From contig NZ_CP102099.1 of assembly GCF_024582815.1 (NCBI RefSeq), positions 3,224,001 through 3,288,000 of the forward strand: DNA of 64,000 nt, written 5' to 3'. Below, one piece after another: positions 31,437-41,925 of this stretch; positions within the stretch are counted from its first letter, which is position 1; each line of letters opens with the position of its first letter. The stretch comes from Acinetobacter colistiniresistens (GTDB lineage Bacteria > Pseudomonadota > Gammaproteobacteria > Pseudomonadales > Moraxellaceae). The position numbers and the translations under genes were made by a program. Under the pieces are notes generated by a model, which saw only the letters and a program-made list of their open reading frames with translations, had not been told where the DNA came from and ran no database searches.

Positions 31437-32060
31437 ATGATCGGTTTTCCAGTCGGTATTTTTATTGCTAATGGTATGGAATGGTATTTTCACAAAGTAT
31501 GGTTACATGAATTTCCAAGCAAAAATAGAAATAGTCCATTCTTTACCCATATTGCTCACCATAAACGTGCTCGTTTAAATCGCTTTTATGATGAAGGTTA
31601 TGCCGAATCGATGTTTAAAAACTCGGAAATGTATAATGAAAAATCAGCACTTATCGGCTTGGCTGCTGCATCTACGATTTTTCTGCCTGTTGCACCATTC
31701 TTTACCGCAGGGTTGTACTATGGTATCTGGAATTATTGGAAGGTGCATGCCAAATCACACCTAGATCCAGAGTATGCGAAAAAAAGAATCCCTTGGCACT
31801 ACGATCATCACATGACCAGCAACCAAAACGCCAACTGGTGTGTGACTAAGCCATGGTTTGATTATATTATGGGAACGCGAGTGATGACGGATGCGTCAGA
31901 GACAGAAACCAATCCATTGGCAATCAACATGCCAAAGTGGTTAGAGCAAAGGGTGAACCGTGCTGCTCGCCGCTTATTGCCTAAAGCGTATGCTCAAATT
32001 GATGCCAATACGCAATTTGATCAACAAAATTTAAAACATGGGATTGAAGTTAGCTTGTAG
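31437..32060 (+). CDS. Fatty acid hydroxylase / sterol desaturase-like membrane protein
   Basis: 207 residues with hydrophobic segments and His clusters characteristic of di-iron membrane oxygenases: HHKRAR near residue 42 and WHYDHHMTSNQNANWC near 122. The typical HxxxH/HxxHH sets are only partly matched, so the function (lipid hydroxylation or desaturation) is inferred from the superfamily. AAGGT precedes the ATG. Followed by a terminator. Confidence 0.75.
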   Translation: MIGFPVGIFIANGMEWYFHKVWLHEFPSKNRNSPFFTHIAHHKRARLNRFYDEGYAESMFKNSEMYNEKSALIGLAAASTIFLPVAPFFTAGLYYGIWNYWKVHAKSHLDPEYAKKRIPWHYDHHMTSNQNANWCVTKPWFDYIMGTRVMTDASETETNPLAINMPKWLEQRVNRAARRLLPKAYAQIDANTQFDQQNLKHGIEVSL

Positions 32061-32077
32061 ATAGTTCGCGGAGTAAA

Positions 32078-32108
32078 AAAAACCGAGTATCTCAATCACT
32101 CGGTTTTT
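32078..32108. terminator. Bidirectional terminator
   Basis: AAAAACCGAGT / ACTCGGTTTTT stem-loop between convergent genes ending at 32060 and 32127. Confidence 0.85.
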
Positions 32109-32126
32109 CTCTTGTTTTATTCAACT

Positions 32127-32468
32127 TTACCAATCTCGAGTTGCAATAATTTCCTCTTTATCAGCATTCTCAAAACCATAGGCAGCAGCAATAACATCAA
32201 AGTCATGACCAATAGCCTCTCTGGCAGCCGTTTCTATTTCACTCTCCTGCTCCCAAAACTCTTCTTGTAATTCATTAAATTGCTCAGTGGCCGCATGCGT
32301 TAGCTTATATAGCTCAGCTAATGTCTTAGGTTGCGTTAGCTCAATCTGCTGACATAGTGAAATTAGGATTCGCTCACCTTTCTTGACTAAATCATTAGGA
32401 AAATATGAATCGGCATACATATCTACTAAAAAAGAATAGTTCGGCATTTTCTGATTACCAAGCTGCAT
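32127..32468 (-). CDS. DUF5713 family protein
   Basis: 113 residues. The pattern MPNYSFLVDMYADSYFPNDLV, then LYKLTHAATEQFNELQEEF and a terminal EEIIATRDW matches DUF5713 as I remember it. No function is known for this family. An in-frame ATG seven residues later (MPNYSF) could be the real start. Monocistronic. Confidence 0.8.
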   Translation of the reverse strand: MQLGNQKMPNYSFLVDMYADSYFPNDLVKKGERILISLCQQIELTQPKTLAELYKLTHAATEQFNELQEEFWEQESEIETAAREAIGHDFDVIAAAYGFENADKEEIIATRDW

Positions 32469-32642
32469 TTATTTTGATCCTTTTCTTAATATTGTTTAAT
32501 AAAATTAACATATATTTTTATCAAAGCTCAATTTTTAAATAAGCTAATTGAATAGCCTCAAGCCTCATCCTGTTCAAAAAATTTAAGATTCTGGCTGAGG
32601 GGAATTGAGTAAAGAAAATTAAAATTCCATGTAAATTAGGGT

Positions 32643-32975
32643 CTAATGCGAACTCGTTTTAGACAATAAATTTAAGATCAATACGCCACTCATAATCAAC
32701 ACAATACCAATAATGCCCCAAACATCTAGTTTTTGATCAAATACAAACCACGCAACAGTAGTAATCAAAACGATACCCACCCCAGACCAGATCGCATAAG
32801 CAACACCCACTGGAATGGTTTTCAATGTTAATGACAAACAATAAAATGCGATGATATAGCCCACCACGACAACAATTGAAGCAAGTGGTTTGGTAAAACC
32901 CTCACTGCTTTTTAAGGCTGATGTTGCAATCACTTCCGCAGTAATAGCAATGAATAAAATAACCCAATTGTTCAT
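32643..32975 (-). CDS. Small multidrug resistance (SMR) efflux protein, EmrE/AbeS type
   Basis: 110 residues with four membrane helices; works as an antiparallel dimer exchanging protons for cationic drugs or quaternary ammonium compounds. [17 protein letters not shown] carries the essential Glu of helix 1. [29 protein letters not shown] is the family core (helices 2-3). Similar to AbeS in layout, but with enough differences that I do not give it that symbol. Closes before a terminator shared with mnmG. Confidence 0.93.
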   Translation of the reverse strand: MNNWVILFIAITAEVIATSALKSSEGFTKPLASIVVVVGYIIAFYCLSLTLKTIPVGVAYAIWSGVGIVLITTVAWFVFDQKLDVWGIIGIVLIMSGVLILNLLSKTSSH

Positions 32976-33023
32976 TTACCTATCCCCTACGATCAATACA
33001 GCCGACCCAATGATATATACAAG

Positions 33024-33056
33024 AAAAAAACACCCTTATGATAAAGGGTGTTTTTT
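33024..33056 (-). terminator. Terminator after mnmG
   Basis: AAAAAACACCCTT / AAGGGTGTTTTTT hairpin. The T-run on the minus strand serves mnmG. Confidence 0.85.
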
Positions 33057-33086
33057 AATATTGATGTCAACAAGTTTAAAACAAAA

Positions 33087-34967
33087 TTAAGCTGACTTCT
33101 TTGCCATATTATTTTTACGCATCGTAATCATCAGTAACTGTACAGCTGCTGGTGTTACACCCGGAATACGGCTTGCCTGCGCCAGTGTTTCTGGACGAAC
33201 TGTTTTCAATTTTAAGGTAATTTCACGTGATAAACCTGAAATACCCTCATATTCAAAATCAGCTGGAATTTTGGTTTCTTCAAGGCGCTTTAATTGTGCA
33301 ACATCTTCATGTTGACGATTAATATAACCTTGGTATTTCACTGCAATTTCAATTTGCTCACCCACATGTTCAGACACGTCTGAACCCGTTAATTCGGCAA
33401 TTTGAGCAAAGTTGATATTTGGGCGTTTTAATAAATCGATCGCACTACATTCTTTACTAAGATCAGCACCTGTCATTTCAATGAACTTTTTCCCCATTGG
33501 ATTGTTTGGTGCAGCCCATAGATGTTGTAAGCGAGAGGTTTCACGCTCAACTGCTTCCATTTTTTCGCTATAAGCAGCCCAACGCTCATCATCAACCAGA
33601 CCCAGTTCACGACCAATAGACGTTAAACGCTGATCAGCATTGTCTTCACGCAACATCAAACGGTATTCCGCACGTGAGGTGAACATACGGTACGGTTCTT
33701 TTGTCCCTAAAGTAATAAGGTCATCAACCAATACACCCATATAAGCTTGATCACGTTTTGGTGTCCATTCTTCTTGTTCCCACGCACGGCGTGCCGCGTT
33801 TAAGCCCGCAAGCAAACCTTGTGCACCTGCTTCCTCATAACCGGTAGTCCCGTTGATTTGACCAGCAAAGTACAGATTTTGAATCGCCTTGGTTTCAAGT
33901 GTGAATTTCAATGCCTGTGGATTAAAATAGTCATATTCAATTGCATAGCCTGGACGCAAGATATGTGCATTTTCCATACCACGGATCGAACGAACCAAAT
34001 TGAACTGTACGTCAAATGGCAAAGAGGTCGAAATCCCGTTTGGATATAGTTCATGCGTATCCAAACCTTCTGGTTCCAAGAACACTTGATGTGAATCTTT
34101 ATCAGCAAAACGATGAATCTTATCTTCAATCGATGGGCAATAGCGTGGCCCTACACCTTCGATCACACCAGTATACATTGGTGAACGATCAAGTCCGCCA
34201 CGAATAATTTCATGGGTTTTTTCACTGGTATGCGTGATATAGCAATTCACTTGCTCAGGGTGCATTGACGCATCACCCATAAATGACATGACAGGAGATG
34301 GGAAATCACCCGGTTGAGGGGTCATCACCGAAAAGTCGACAGTACGAGCATCAATACGTGGTGGTGTCCCGGTCTTTAAGCGCCCAACAGGAAGTTTAAG
34401 CTCGCGCAAACGGTGCGCCAAAGCAATCGATGGTGGATCGCCTGCACGGCCACCACTAGAGTTTTGTAAACCAACATGGATCACTCCACCCAAGAACGTA
34501 CCTGTCGTCAACACCACTGTTTTAGTGTCGAAACGAATCCCCATTTGCGTCACAACACCCTTAACGGTATCGCCTTCAACAATGAGGTCATCGGCGGCTT
34601 GTTGGAAGATGTCCAGATTGGCCTGATTTTCTAGCGTATCGCGAATCGCAGCTTTATAACGAACACGGTCGGCTTGGGCACGTGTTGCACGCACAGCCGC
34701 CCCTTTACGGGAATTTAGAATACGGAATTGAATACCGCCTTTATCCGCTGCAAGTGCCATAGCACCGCCAAGTGCATCGATTTCACGGACAAGATGTGAT
34801 TTACCAATACCACCAATCGCTGGGTTACAGCTCATCTGCCCCAAAGTTTCAATATTATGCGTTAACAATAATGTTTGTCTTCCCATACGTGCCGCAGCAA
34901 GCGCTGCTTCCGTACCTGCGTGTCCGCCGCCAATTACGATAACGTCGTAAACTTTAGGATAGTGCAT
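33087..34967 (-). CDS. mnmG: tRNA uridine-5-carboxymethylaminomethyl(34) synthesis protein MnmG
   Basis: FAD-dependent partner of MnmE that modifies wobble uridine 34. 626 residues. [22 protein letters not shown] (FAD binding) at the N-terminus, [22 protein letters not shown], and [12 protein letters not shown] follow the family order. The C-terminal domain ends in [13 protein letters not shown] and [13 protein letters not shown]. Complete and full length. ATG 34967 starts [11 protein letters not shown]. Confidence 0.97.
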   Translation of the reverse strand: MHYPKVYDVIVIGGGHAGTEAALAAARMGRQTLLLTHNIETLGQMSCNPAIGGIGKSHLVREIDALGGAMALAADKGGIQFRILNSRKGAAVRATRAQADRVRYKAAIRDTLENQANLDIFQQAADDLIVEGDTVKGVVTQMGIRFDTKTVVLTTGTFLGGVIHVGLQNSSGGRAGDPPSIALAHRLRELKLPVGRLKTGTPPRIDARTVDFSVMTPQPGDFPSPVMSFMGDASMHPEQVNCYITHTSEKTHEIIRGGLDRSPMYTGVIEGVGPRYCPSIEDKIHRFADKDSHQVFLEPEGLDTHELYPNGISTSLPFDVQFNLVRSIRGMENAHILRPGYAIEYDYFNPQALKFTLETKAIQNLYFAGQINGTTGYEEAGAQGLLAGLNAARRAWEQEEWTPKRDQAYMGVLVDDLITLGTKEPYRMFTSRAEYRLMLREDNADQRLTSIGRELGLVDDERWAAYSEKMEAVERETSRLQHLWAAPNNPMGKKFIEMTGADLSKECSAIDLLKRPNINFAQIAELTGSDVSEHVGEQIEIAVKYQGYINRQHEDVAQLKRLEETKIPADFEYEGISGLSREITLKLKTVRPETLAQASRIPGVTPAAVQLLMITMRKNNMAKKSA

Positions 34968-35218
34968 AGTGGTAAATGTGTATTCAAAAAATGACAGAGC
35001 ATTATACAGGAGTTTTCAATTAATTTGGAAAAAACAGTCAAGATTGTTATTGATTACAAGCGACTGTTCTGACTACAAAATATACAAAAAGAAACCTTAT
35101 GTTGCATTTTTCTCTTAGACTCCACACAGCCATTCATCACTATTAACTGGAACACCACTGTTTTATTTGGTCAATTTTTTATCCTAATAGTGAATAACAA
35201 ATACTTTAGGAAAATGAT

Positions 35219-35521
35219 ATGAACACCAAGCTTTTATTGTCATCTCTTATTTGTAGTCTTTGTTTTAGCGTAGCTGCACATGCAGGGACTAAGGCAACCC
35301 AAGACCAGCAGGCAAAAAAATATGAACAGGTTTGTAAAGGTAAAAAACAAGGTACACCTGTGTCATTTGCATATAAAGGCGTTGTTTTCAATGGGTCATG
35401 CGAGCCCAATGCAGCAGGTAAATTAGTATTCCAGCCACCAATGCCTGCTTCAAATGCCGCAGTAGATACACAAAGCCGTATCTCAGAAACACAATCGGCA
35501 CCTCGTCCCGTTAGTCAGTAA
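35219..35521 (+). CDS. Small secreted hypothetical protein
   Basis: 100 residues. An N-terminal signal peptide (LLLSSLICSLCFSVAAHAG, cleavage after AHA) suggests periplasmic or exported location. The mature part has two Cys (QVCKGKKQG, NGSCEPNA) that could form a disulfide, then a Pro/Ala/Ser-rich tail. The pattern CKGKKQGTPVSFAYKGVVFNGSC looks like a small conserved periplasmic domain, but I cannot name it. Followed by a terminator. Confidence 0.75.
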   Translation: MNTKLLLSSLICSLCFSVAAHAGTKATQDQQAKKYEQVCKGKKQGTPVSFAYKGVVFNGSCEPNAAGKLVFQPPMPASNAAVDTQSRISETQSAPRPVSQ

Positions 35522-35571
35522 GTCCTGCCTTATTTGGCCACACAACGATATGTTTTCTTGATACGAACTAT

Positions 35572-35598
35572 AAAAGAAGGTCGTGAAGACCTTCTTTT
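35572..35598 (+). terminator. Terminator
   Basis: AAAAGAAGGTC / GACCTTCTTTT hairpin with a T-rich tail, after the secreted protein gene. Confidence 0.8.
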
Positions 35599-35744
35599 CT
35601 TTTCCATAAAATATAAAAACAATATAATAGCGTGCATGTGTCCACAATATTTCATCTTAAAATTGTAATCTGTCTATTTTATAATCCCTTTAATCGACCC
35701 GAATCCATTACAATACCCACAAATACATTTATTTAGGTTTTCCT

Positions 35745-36650
35745 GTGAACTGGCTACAAATTCATATTACTGTTGATCAAAATCAAGTTGAACTGACCGA
35801 AACATTACTCCTATCACTAGGTGCTGTCAGTGTTACTTTAGATGATGCAGAAGACCAGGCCTTGCTTGAGCCATTACCAGGTGAAACCCCACTTTGGAAT
35901 AAGGTCATCGTTACAGGTATTTACCAACAAGAAGAAAGTGATCCAATTGATGTTGATACTTTAGAAGCCTTTTTAAAAGTACAACTTCCTGATGTGCCTA
36001 TGCGCCATGAATATCTGGAAAACCAAGTCTGGGAACGCGCCTGGATGGACTATTATGAACCAATTCAAATTGGTGAAAAATACTGGATCGTACCAGAATG
36101 GCTAGAACCTCCTGAAGCAGATGCAACCAACATCAAGCTTGACCCTGGTCTGGCGTTTGGTACAGGAAATCATGCCAGCACCTTCCTTTGCCTTCAATGG
36201 CTGGGTAAAACTGACGTTAAAGATAAAGTTGTGATTGATTATGGTTGTGGTTCAGGAATTCTCGGTGTCGCTGCCTTGTTACTCGGTGCTAAAAAAGTAT
36301 ATTCGACAGATATCGACCCTCAGGCCGTCCTTGCTACAAAACAAAACGCAGAATTGAATGGTGTACTCGATCGCCTTTATGTAGGATTACCAGAAGAGTT
36401 TGATCAAGAATTCAAACCACAACAAGCAGATGTCCTTGTCGCAAATATCTTGGCGGCACCTTTGATGGCTCTTGCGCCTGAATTCTCAACTTTATTGAAA
36501 AATGAGGGTGAGTTCGCACTTGCTGGTGTAATCGAAGAGCAAGTTGCTGATGTTTCTAGTGTTTACTCACAATTTTTTGATATATTAGAGATTGAAAAGC
36601 GTGAAGAAAACTGGTGTCGCATTTCAGGAAAACGTAAAACAACAATTTGA
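35745..36650 (+). CDS. prmA: Ribosomal protein L11 methyltransferase
   Basis: SAM-dependent trimethylation of ribosomal protein L11. 301 residues from GTG 35745 ([16 protein letters not shown]). The N-terminal L11-recognition domain is followed by the catalytic block [38 protein letters not shown] (SAM motif I) and [11 protein letters not shown]. Upstream of a zinc-ribbon/DUF3426 gene 14 bases away and probably co-transcribed with it and perhaps fis. Confidence 0.95.
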   Translation: MNWLQIHITVDQNQVELTETLLLSLGAVSVTLDDAEDQALLEPLPGETPLWNKVIVTGIYQQEESDPIDVDTLEAFLKVQLPDVPMRHEYLENQVWERAWMDYYEPIQIGEKYWIVPEWLEPPEADATNIKLDPGLAFGTGNHASTFLCLQWLGKTDVKDKVVIDYGCGSGILGVAALLLGAKKVYSTDIDPQAVLATKQNAELNGVLDRLYVGLPEEFDQEFKPQQADVLVANILAAPLMALAPEFSTLLKNEGEFALAGVIEEQVADVSSVYSQFFDILEIEKREENWCRISGKRKTTI

Positions 36651-36664
36651 GAACATTGTTACTT

Positions 36665-37525
36665 ATGAGTGAAAAACAAACCCGCTGCCCTAAATGTTCA
36701 ACTGTGTACAAAGTGACCCTTTCACAACTCAGTGTTGCACAGGGCATGGTTTGTTGTCCAAAATGCGTCATCAACTTTAACGCATTAACCAACTTATTAG
36801 AAACAGATAATGAAGCGATACCGACACCTGTCAATCGCTCTCTTTTTTCTTCGATTCAACCTGACAGCTCGTTTGCAGAAAAACAAATGCAGATTTTGAG
36901 CATCTTTGATCAGAAAATTGAAAACTCAAACATTGATTTACTGACCTATCTCAACAACCTGAATTACTTCAATACAGAACCTGTCACCGCATTACCCAAT
37001 CTAAATCTATCAGAAGATAGCTTGCTGATTGATCATGAAAATAACGACAAACAACATGGCTGGATGTATTACACGCTTTGGGGCATTGGTAATATTGCCT
37101 TGATTTTGGTGTTTGCTTTTCAGATTTTATGGTTCAACCCAAAACTGATGCATGAGAGCCCTGCTCTCAATCAAATCTTTAACTATGCTTGCGGCATTTT
37201 CTCGTGTAAAACCACCAATGACCAATATAAGTATCTCAGCTTTGAAAAAGTAAAATTAAAGCGTGCAGAAAAAGATAGTACAGTTTTTTCAGGTGTACTT
37301 TTAAATCATCACGAGAACAGTGTCATGCTGCCTGCTATAAAGGTGATGCTCAAACAGAATGATGATGCTGTTTTTAATGTCGTCTTAAAACCGCAAGACT
37401 ATTTGGTAGACAGTTTAAAAACCATTCAACGTATTCCATCAAATAGCCCATTTCGCTTCGAATTTACGGTTCCCAAAAGCAAAAATAGCTTCAATGACTA
37501 TAGTTTAGAATTTGTACAGCCCTAA
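36665..37525 (+). CDS. Zinc-ribbon (MJ0042-type) and DUF3426 domain membrane protein
   Basis: 286 residues from ATG 36665 (MSEKQTRCPKCSTVYKV). The N-terminal CPKC...CCPKC zinc ribbon of the MJ0042 kind spans residues 8-31. A long linker, one membrane helix (about 145-165, NIALILVFAFQILWF) and a DUF3426-like C-terminal domain follow. This gene next to prmA and upstream of fis is a familiar gammaproteobacterial arrangement. Function unknown. Confidence 0.88.
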   Translation: MSEKQTRCPKCSTVYKVTLSQLSVAQGMVCCPKCVINFNALTNLLETDNEAIPTPVNRSLFSSIQPDSSFAEKQMQILSIFDQKIENSNIDLLTYLNNLNYFNTEPVTALPNLNLSEDSLLIDHENNDKQHGWMYYTLWGIGNIALILVFAFQILWFNPKLMHESPALNQIFNYACGIFSCKTTNDQYKYLSFEKVKLKRAEKDSTVFSGVLLNHHENSVMLPAIKVMLKQNDDAVFNVVLKPQDYLVDSLKTIQRIPSNSPFRFEFTVPKSKNSFNDYSLEFVQP

Positions 37526-37899
37526 AAGATCAAAAAAGTGACAAAAAAACAAAAAAAAGTGCAGTTAATTTGCTCACTTTTTCGCTGACAGTGGTATGAT
37601 ACGCGCCACGAATGCTTTGACCTACTTACACCTCGTAATTTACAGACAATAAAATCGTTAAACGAACTGTGCTTCTATCCCATAAGCGCATTGTTGGTTT
37701 TTTTGTTTTTAAAAGTAGGCAGTAACAAATATTTAACTATTGTTACGCTTATTTTTTACACAATTCGAGGATTTGTGGCAAGCTAATAGTCCCATTGTTT
37801 TAGAGTCACTGTTTTAGGATCTAAAACAGGACTCAGTAATTTAGACCACATTTATATCACTTTACCCAAGTGATATTTTGATTTTTCGGATTAAAACGC
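37526..37899. promoter_or_regulatory. fis leader/intergenic region
   Basis: No gene. Holds TATGAT at about 37597, a plausible -10 element just before CGCGCC (possible discriminator-like GC block as in growth-rate controlled promoters). A 7 bp hairpin GTTTTAG/CTAAAAC lies near 37811-37827. The leader of fis would thus be about 290 bases. Confidence 0.5.
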
Positions 37900-38169
37900 A
37901 TGAATAGCAAATCTCCTATTTTTACGGCTCAATCTGATGTCGCTCTTCGCATCCATGTAGATCGCGCAGTTCGTCATTATTTTGCACAATTGCAAGGTGA
38001 GCAACCATCTCAAGTTTATGACATGGTTTTAGCAGAAATGGAGAAACCTCTTTTATCTGTGGTCTTAGAATATACTCGCGGTAATCAAACACGTGCCGCT
38101 GAGATTTTAGGCCTTAACCGCGGAACTTTACGCAAAAAGTTAAAAGCTCACGGTTTAATGAGTGAATAA
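37900..38169 (+). CDS. fis: DNA-binding protein Fis
   Basis: Nucleoid-associated protein that bends DNA and activates stable-RNA promoters. 89 residues. The C-terminal [27 protein letters not shown] is near-identical to the Fis family, and [12 protein letters not shown] precedes it. Here it follows the prmA/zinc-ribbon pair and not dusB. Terminated by a hairpin before purH. Confidence 0.95.
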   Translation: MNSKSPIFTAQSDVALRIHVDRAVRHYFAQLQGEQPSQVYDMVLAEMEKPLLSVVLEYTRGNQTRAAEILGLNRGTLRKKLKAHGLMSE

Positions 38170-38175
38170 TTGATA

Positions 38176-38206
38176 AAATGCTCACGTTCTCGTGGGCATT
38201 TTTTTT
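38176..38206 (+). terminator. fis terminator
   Basis: AATGCTCACG / CGTGGGCATT stem (one G-T pair) and an 8-base T-run just after the fis stop. Confidence 0.85.
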
Positions 38207-38251
38207 GCCTTTTATTTTCAATCTGTAGACTTCAAACTGTTGACTAAAATC

Positions 38252-39826
38252 ATGACTATCAAACGTGCTTTAATCTCTGTTTCCGATAAAACTGGAATCG
38301 TTGAATTTGCTCAAAATCTTGCAGCTCTAGGGGTAGAAATTTTATCTACGGGCGGTACATATAAGTTGCTTAAAGACAACAATATCGCCGTAGTAGAGGT
38401 TTCTGAACATACAGGTTTTCCTGAAATGATGGATGGTCGTGTCAAAACACTGCATCCTAAAATTCATGGAGGCATCTTAGCGCGTCGTGGTCTGGACGAA
38501 GCAGTGATGCAAGAACACAATATTGATCCTATCGATCTTGTTATTGTTAACCTCTACCCTTTTGCAGCGACAGTTGCAAAACCGAACTGTTCACTTGCCG
38601 ATGCCATCGAAAATATCGACATCGGTGGTCCAACAATGGTTCGTGCGGCTGCAAAAAACCATGCTTCAGTCGGTATTATCGTGAATGCCACTGACTATGA
38701 TTCAGTCATCGCTGAATTAAAAGCCAATGGTGCATTGTCTTATGAAACACGTTTTGACTTGGCGGTAAAAGCGTTTGAGCATACAGCACAATACGATGGT
38801 ATGATCGCATCTTATTTAGGTGCGCGTGTTGGCAAAACTGAAGGCGAAGCTGATTTATTCCCGCGCACCTTCAATACTCAACTGAATAAAGCACAAGATT
38901 TACGTTATGGTGAAAATCCACACCAAAACGCAGCATTCTATATAGAAGCCAATGCCAAAGAAGCGTCGGTTTCAACTGCGAAGCAATTACAAGGTAAAGA
39001 GCTTTCTTATAATAATATTGCAGATACCGATGCGGCACTTGAATGTGTGAAATCGTTTGCAAAACCCGCTTGCGTCATCGTGAAACATGCTAACCCTTGT
39101 GGCGTTGCGGTTTCATTAGATGGTATCAAGGCAGCTTATGATCTTGCTTATGCAACCGATCCTGAATCTGCATTTGGTGGCATCATTGCATTCAACCGTG
39201 AATTAGACACTGCAACTGCGCAAGCGATTGTAGATCGCCAATTCGTTGAAGTGATTATCGCCCCAAGCATCGCCGATGGCGTGCTCGAAATCACAGGCGC
39301 GAAAAAGAATGTCCGTGTGCTGGTGTGTGGTGAACTTCCAGCAATTGATGCACGTGCAGCACAACTTGACTATAAACGTGTAAATGGCGGTTTATTGGTT
39401 CAAGACCAAGACTTAGGTATGATCACCAAGGATGATCTTAAAGTTGTGACCAAGCGTGCACCAACCGAACAAGAGATTGATGATCTAATCTTTGCTTGGA
39501 AAGTTGCAAAATACGTGAAATCAAATGCAATCGTGTATGCGAAAAACCGTCAAACGATTGGTGTCGGTGCTGGTCAGATGAGTCGTGTCAACTCAGCACG
39601 TATTGCTGCAATTAAAGCTGAACATGCAGGTTTAGTGGTTGAAGGTGCAGTTATGGCATCTGATGCATTCTTCCCATTCCGTGATGGTATTGATAATGCG
39701 GCCAAAGCCGGCATTAAATGCATTATCCAGCCGGGTGGTTCAATGCGTGATGAAGAAACAATTGCTGCTGCAGACGAAGCTGGTATTGCAATGGTCTTCA
39801 CAGGCATGCGTCACTTCCGTCATTAA
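38252..39826 (+). CDS. purH: Bifunctional AICAR formyltransferase / IMP cyclohydrolase
   Basis: Last two steps to IMP. 524 residues from ATG 38252 ([16 protein letters not shown]). The cyclohydrolase (MGS-like) domain at the N-terminus has [27 protein letters not shown] and NLYPF. The transformylase domain has [10 protein letters not shown] and [12 protein letters not shown]. Shares the strand with purD 200 bp on, separated by a REP-like element. The longer frame from 38192 overlaps the fis terminator and is not used. Confidence 0.97.
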   Translation: MTIKRALISVSDKTGIVEFAQNLAALGVEILSTGGTYKLLKDNNIAVVEVSEHTGFPEMMDGRVKTLHPKIHGGILARRGLDEAVMQEHNIDPIDLVIVNLYPFAATVAKPNCSLADAIENIDIGGPTMVRAAAKNHASVGIIVNATDYDSVIAELKANGALSYETRFDLAVKAFEHTAQYDGMIASYLGARVGKTEGEADLFPRTFNTQLNKAQDLRYGENPHQNAAFYIEANAKEASVSTAKQLQGKELSYNNIADTDAALECVKSFAKPACVIVKHANPCGVAVSLDGIKAAYDLAYATDPESAFGGIIAFNRELDTATAQAIVDRQFVEVIIAPSIADGVLEITGAKKNVRVLVCGELPAIDARAAQLDYKRVNGGLLVQDQDLGMITKDDLKVVTKRAPTEQEIDDLIFAWKVAKYVKSNAIVYAKNRQTIGVGAGQMSRVNSARIAAIKAEHAGLVVEGAVMASDAFFPFRDGIDNAAKAGIKCIIQPGGSMRDEETIAAADEAGIAMVFTGMRHFRH

Positions 39827-39851
39827 TACTACTTTAAAAATTCCGTCTTAT

Positions 39852-39982
39852 TTACCTCCCTCTAAATCTCCCTCCTAAAAGGAGGGAGACTACACCAATA
39901 TCAATATGGGTTCCCTCTCCTCTTAGGAGATGGGGAACGATTGTAGTTCCGCAAGGGAGAGGTTAAGAGGGACTTTTTTATT
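39852..39982. repeat. REP-like C/T-G/A-rich intergenic palindrome
   Basis: A hairpin CTCCCTCC-TAAAA-GGAGGGAG is followed by a longer imperfect palindrome CCCTCTCCTCTTAGGAG...GGGAGAGG. This resembles the short intergenic repeats common in Acinetobacter chromosomes. May affect purH-purD mRNA stability. Confidence 0.6.
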
Positions 39983-40028
39983 CTGAACAGGTATATTCTT
40001 AAATACGGAAAAAGGAAATAACTTAATA

Positions 40029-41315
40029 ATGAATATTTTAGTTTTGGGTAGCGGTGGCCGTGAACATGCACTTGCATGGAAAATCGCACAAGATGCAAAA
40101 GTCACTCAAGTATTCGTTGCACCGGGTAATGCAGGGACAGCAACTGAAGACAAATGTCAAAACGTTGACCTCGATATTTTAGACAATCCAGCGATTATTG
40201 AATTTGCTAAGGCAAATGATGTTGCTTTAGTCATTGTGGGTCCAGAAGCACCATTAGTAAATGGTGTAGTTGATGCTGCTCGTGAAGCAGGTTTAAAAAT
40301 CTGGGGCCCAACGCAGTATGCGGCACAGTTGGAAGGCTCTAAAGCATTTGCCAAACACTTCTTGAAGCGTCATAACATCCCAACAGCTTTTTACGACGTA
40401 TTTACAGAAGTTGATGCAGCAAAAGCCTATGTTGAACAAAATGGCGCACCAATCGTGATTAAGGCAGATGGTCTGGCTGCAGGTAAAGGCGTGATCGTGG
40501 CAATGAGCAACGAAGAAGCATTTGCTGCCATCGACGATATGCTTGCAGGCAACAAATTTGGTGATGCTGGTTCACGCGTGGTGATTGAGCAATTCCTTGC
40601 TGGTGAAGAAGCCAGCTTCATTTGCATGATCGATGGCAACAACATTTTGCCAATGGCAACTTCACAAGATCACAAACGTATTTTCGAAGGTGATGAAGGT
40701 CCAAACACAGGTGGTATGGGGGCTTACTCTCCTACGCCAGTGGTGACTGCAGAAGTCTTTGAACGTGTAATGAACGAAGTGATGCGCCCGACTGTAGATG
40801 GTATGGCAGCAGATGGTCATGTTTATACTGGTTTCCTGTACGCGGGCTTAATGATTGATGAACAAGGTCAACCACGTGTGATCGAGTTCAATTGCCGTTT
40901 TGGCGATCCTGAAACCCAACCAATCATGATGCGTTTAAAATCATCATTGGTCGATTTGGTTGAAGCTGGTATCGACGGTAACTTACCAAGCGAAGCTGAA
41001 TGGGATGAACGTAAATCGATCGGTATCGTACTTGCAGCTGAAGGCTATCCTGAAACTGTGCGCAAAGGCGATGTGATTTCAGGTTTAGGGCAATCTCCAG
41101 AAGACACCAAGATTTTCCATGCTGGTACTGCAATGAGTGCAGATGGTCATGTCATTACTGCAGGCGGTCGCGTACTTTGCGTAACGGCATTAGGTGATAC
41201 TGTACTTGAAGCACAAATCAATGCATTAGAAGTCTGTGGTCAAGTCACCTTTACAGGTATGCAATACCGCAGTGACATCGGCTACCGTGCCATTGCACGA
41301 GAAAAAGCTGAGTAA
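40029..41315 (+). CDS. purD: Phosphoribosylamine--glycine ligase
   Basis: GAR synthetase, second step of purine synthesis. 428 residues. MNILVLGSGGREHALAWK at the N-terminus, ATP-grasp domain with KADGLAAGKGVIV, then EGDEGPNTGGMGAYSPTP and RVIEFNCRFGDPETQ. Complete. A GGAAATAACTTAATA stretch precedes the ATG. Confidence 0.97.
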   Translation: MNILVLGSGGREHALAWKIAQDAKVTQVFVAPGNAGTATEDKCQNVDLDILDNPAIIEFAKANDVALVIVGPEAPLVNGVVDAAREAGLKIWGPTQYAAQLEGSKAFAKHFLKRHNIPTAFYDVFTEVDAAKAYVEQNGAPIVIKADGLAAGKGVIVAMSNEEAFAAIDDMLAGNKFGDAGSRVVIEQFLAGEEASFICMIDGNNILPMATSQDHKRIFEGDEGPNTGGMGAYSPTPVVTAEVFERVMNEVMRPTVDGMAADGHVYTGFLYAGLMIDEQGQPRVIEFNCRFGDPETQPIMMRLKSSLVDLVEAGIDGNLPSEAEWDERKSIGIVLAAEGYPETVRKGDVISGLGQSPEDTKIFHAGTAMSADGHVITAGGRVLCVTALGDTVLEAQINALEVCGQVTFTGMQYRSDIGYRAIAREKAE

Positions 41316-41327
41316 GGACTTGTCAAT

Positions 41328-41353
41328 AAAAAGCCTTCTCCGGAAGGCTTTTT
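41328..41353 (+). terminator. purD terminator
   Basis: AAAAAGCCTTC / GAAGGCTTTTT with a CTCCG loop. Confidence 0.88.
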
Positions 41354-41925
41354 ATTCCTTAAACAGCATAAATACAATTTCTATATTCATTATTTAAATA
41401 TAAAATTCAGAAAAATATATATTTATTATTCAATTGATCTGTCTCAATATCTTTTTAGAAAAATTCATAAAACTATCATCTATTTACATTTACCCTATAC
41501 CTAATTTCCCTTAAATAATCATACCCTTATACGCTTTGACAGCATTTTCTGCACTGTCACCTGCTCTAATTTGTTGGTATGATTGCCGAAATTTTAGATG
41601 TTGTTTTTATGTTAACTTGATATTCTTCTTCCATTATTTTCAAATGGTTAGAATATTCACTCTAACAAAACAAATTGCAGCTAAATCCAAATTCGATTAG
41701 AAACATAAGATGGACAACGCATGTCTCCTATTTTGAGATATAGAATGGGCACATGAATATTCATCTATTTTTCTGATGTTGTGGAAAGGACTCTTGTTCA
41801 AACTTCAAGAATAATTCACGTGATGGTTTGATGCCGATGCCAATTTACAACATACAAACCTATTGCAATCATTAATGCTAGAGAAATGCTGATTTTCTCG
41901 ACATTATTCCGATTAGGATTTATAC
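41354..41925. other. Long intergenic region before metQ
   Basis: About 570 bp, AT-rich. No gene frame, tRNA or SAM riboswitch consensus was recognised. A palindromic GAGAAATGCTGATTTTCTC near 41880 sits about 30 bases before the metQ ATG and might be an operator. Otherwise nothing. Confidence 0.5.

Noticed and set aside
41354..41925. Possible SAM riboswitch or sRNA before metQ
   Set aside because: No known SAM aptamer consensus or convincing extended pairing.
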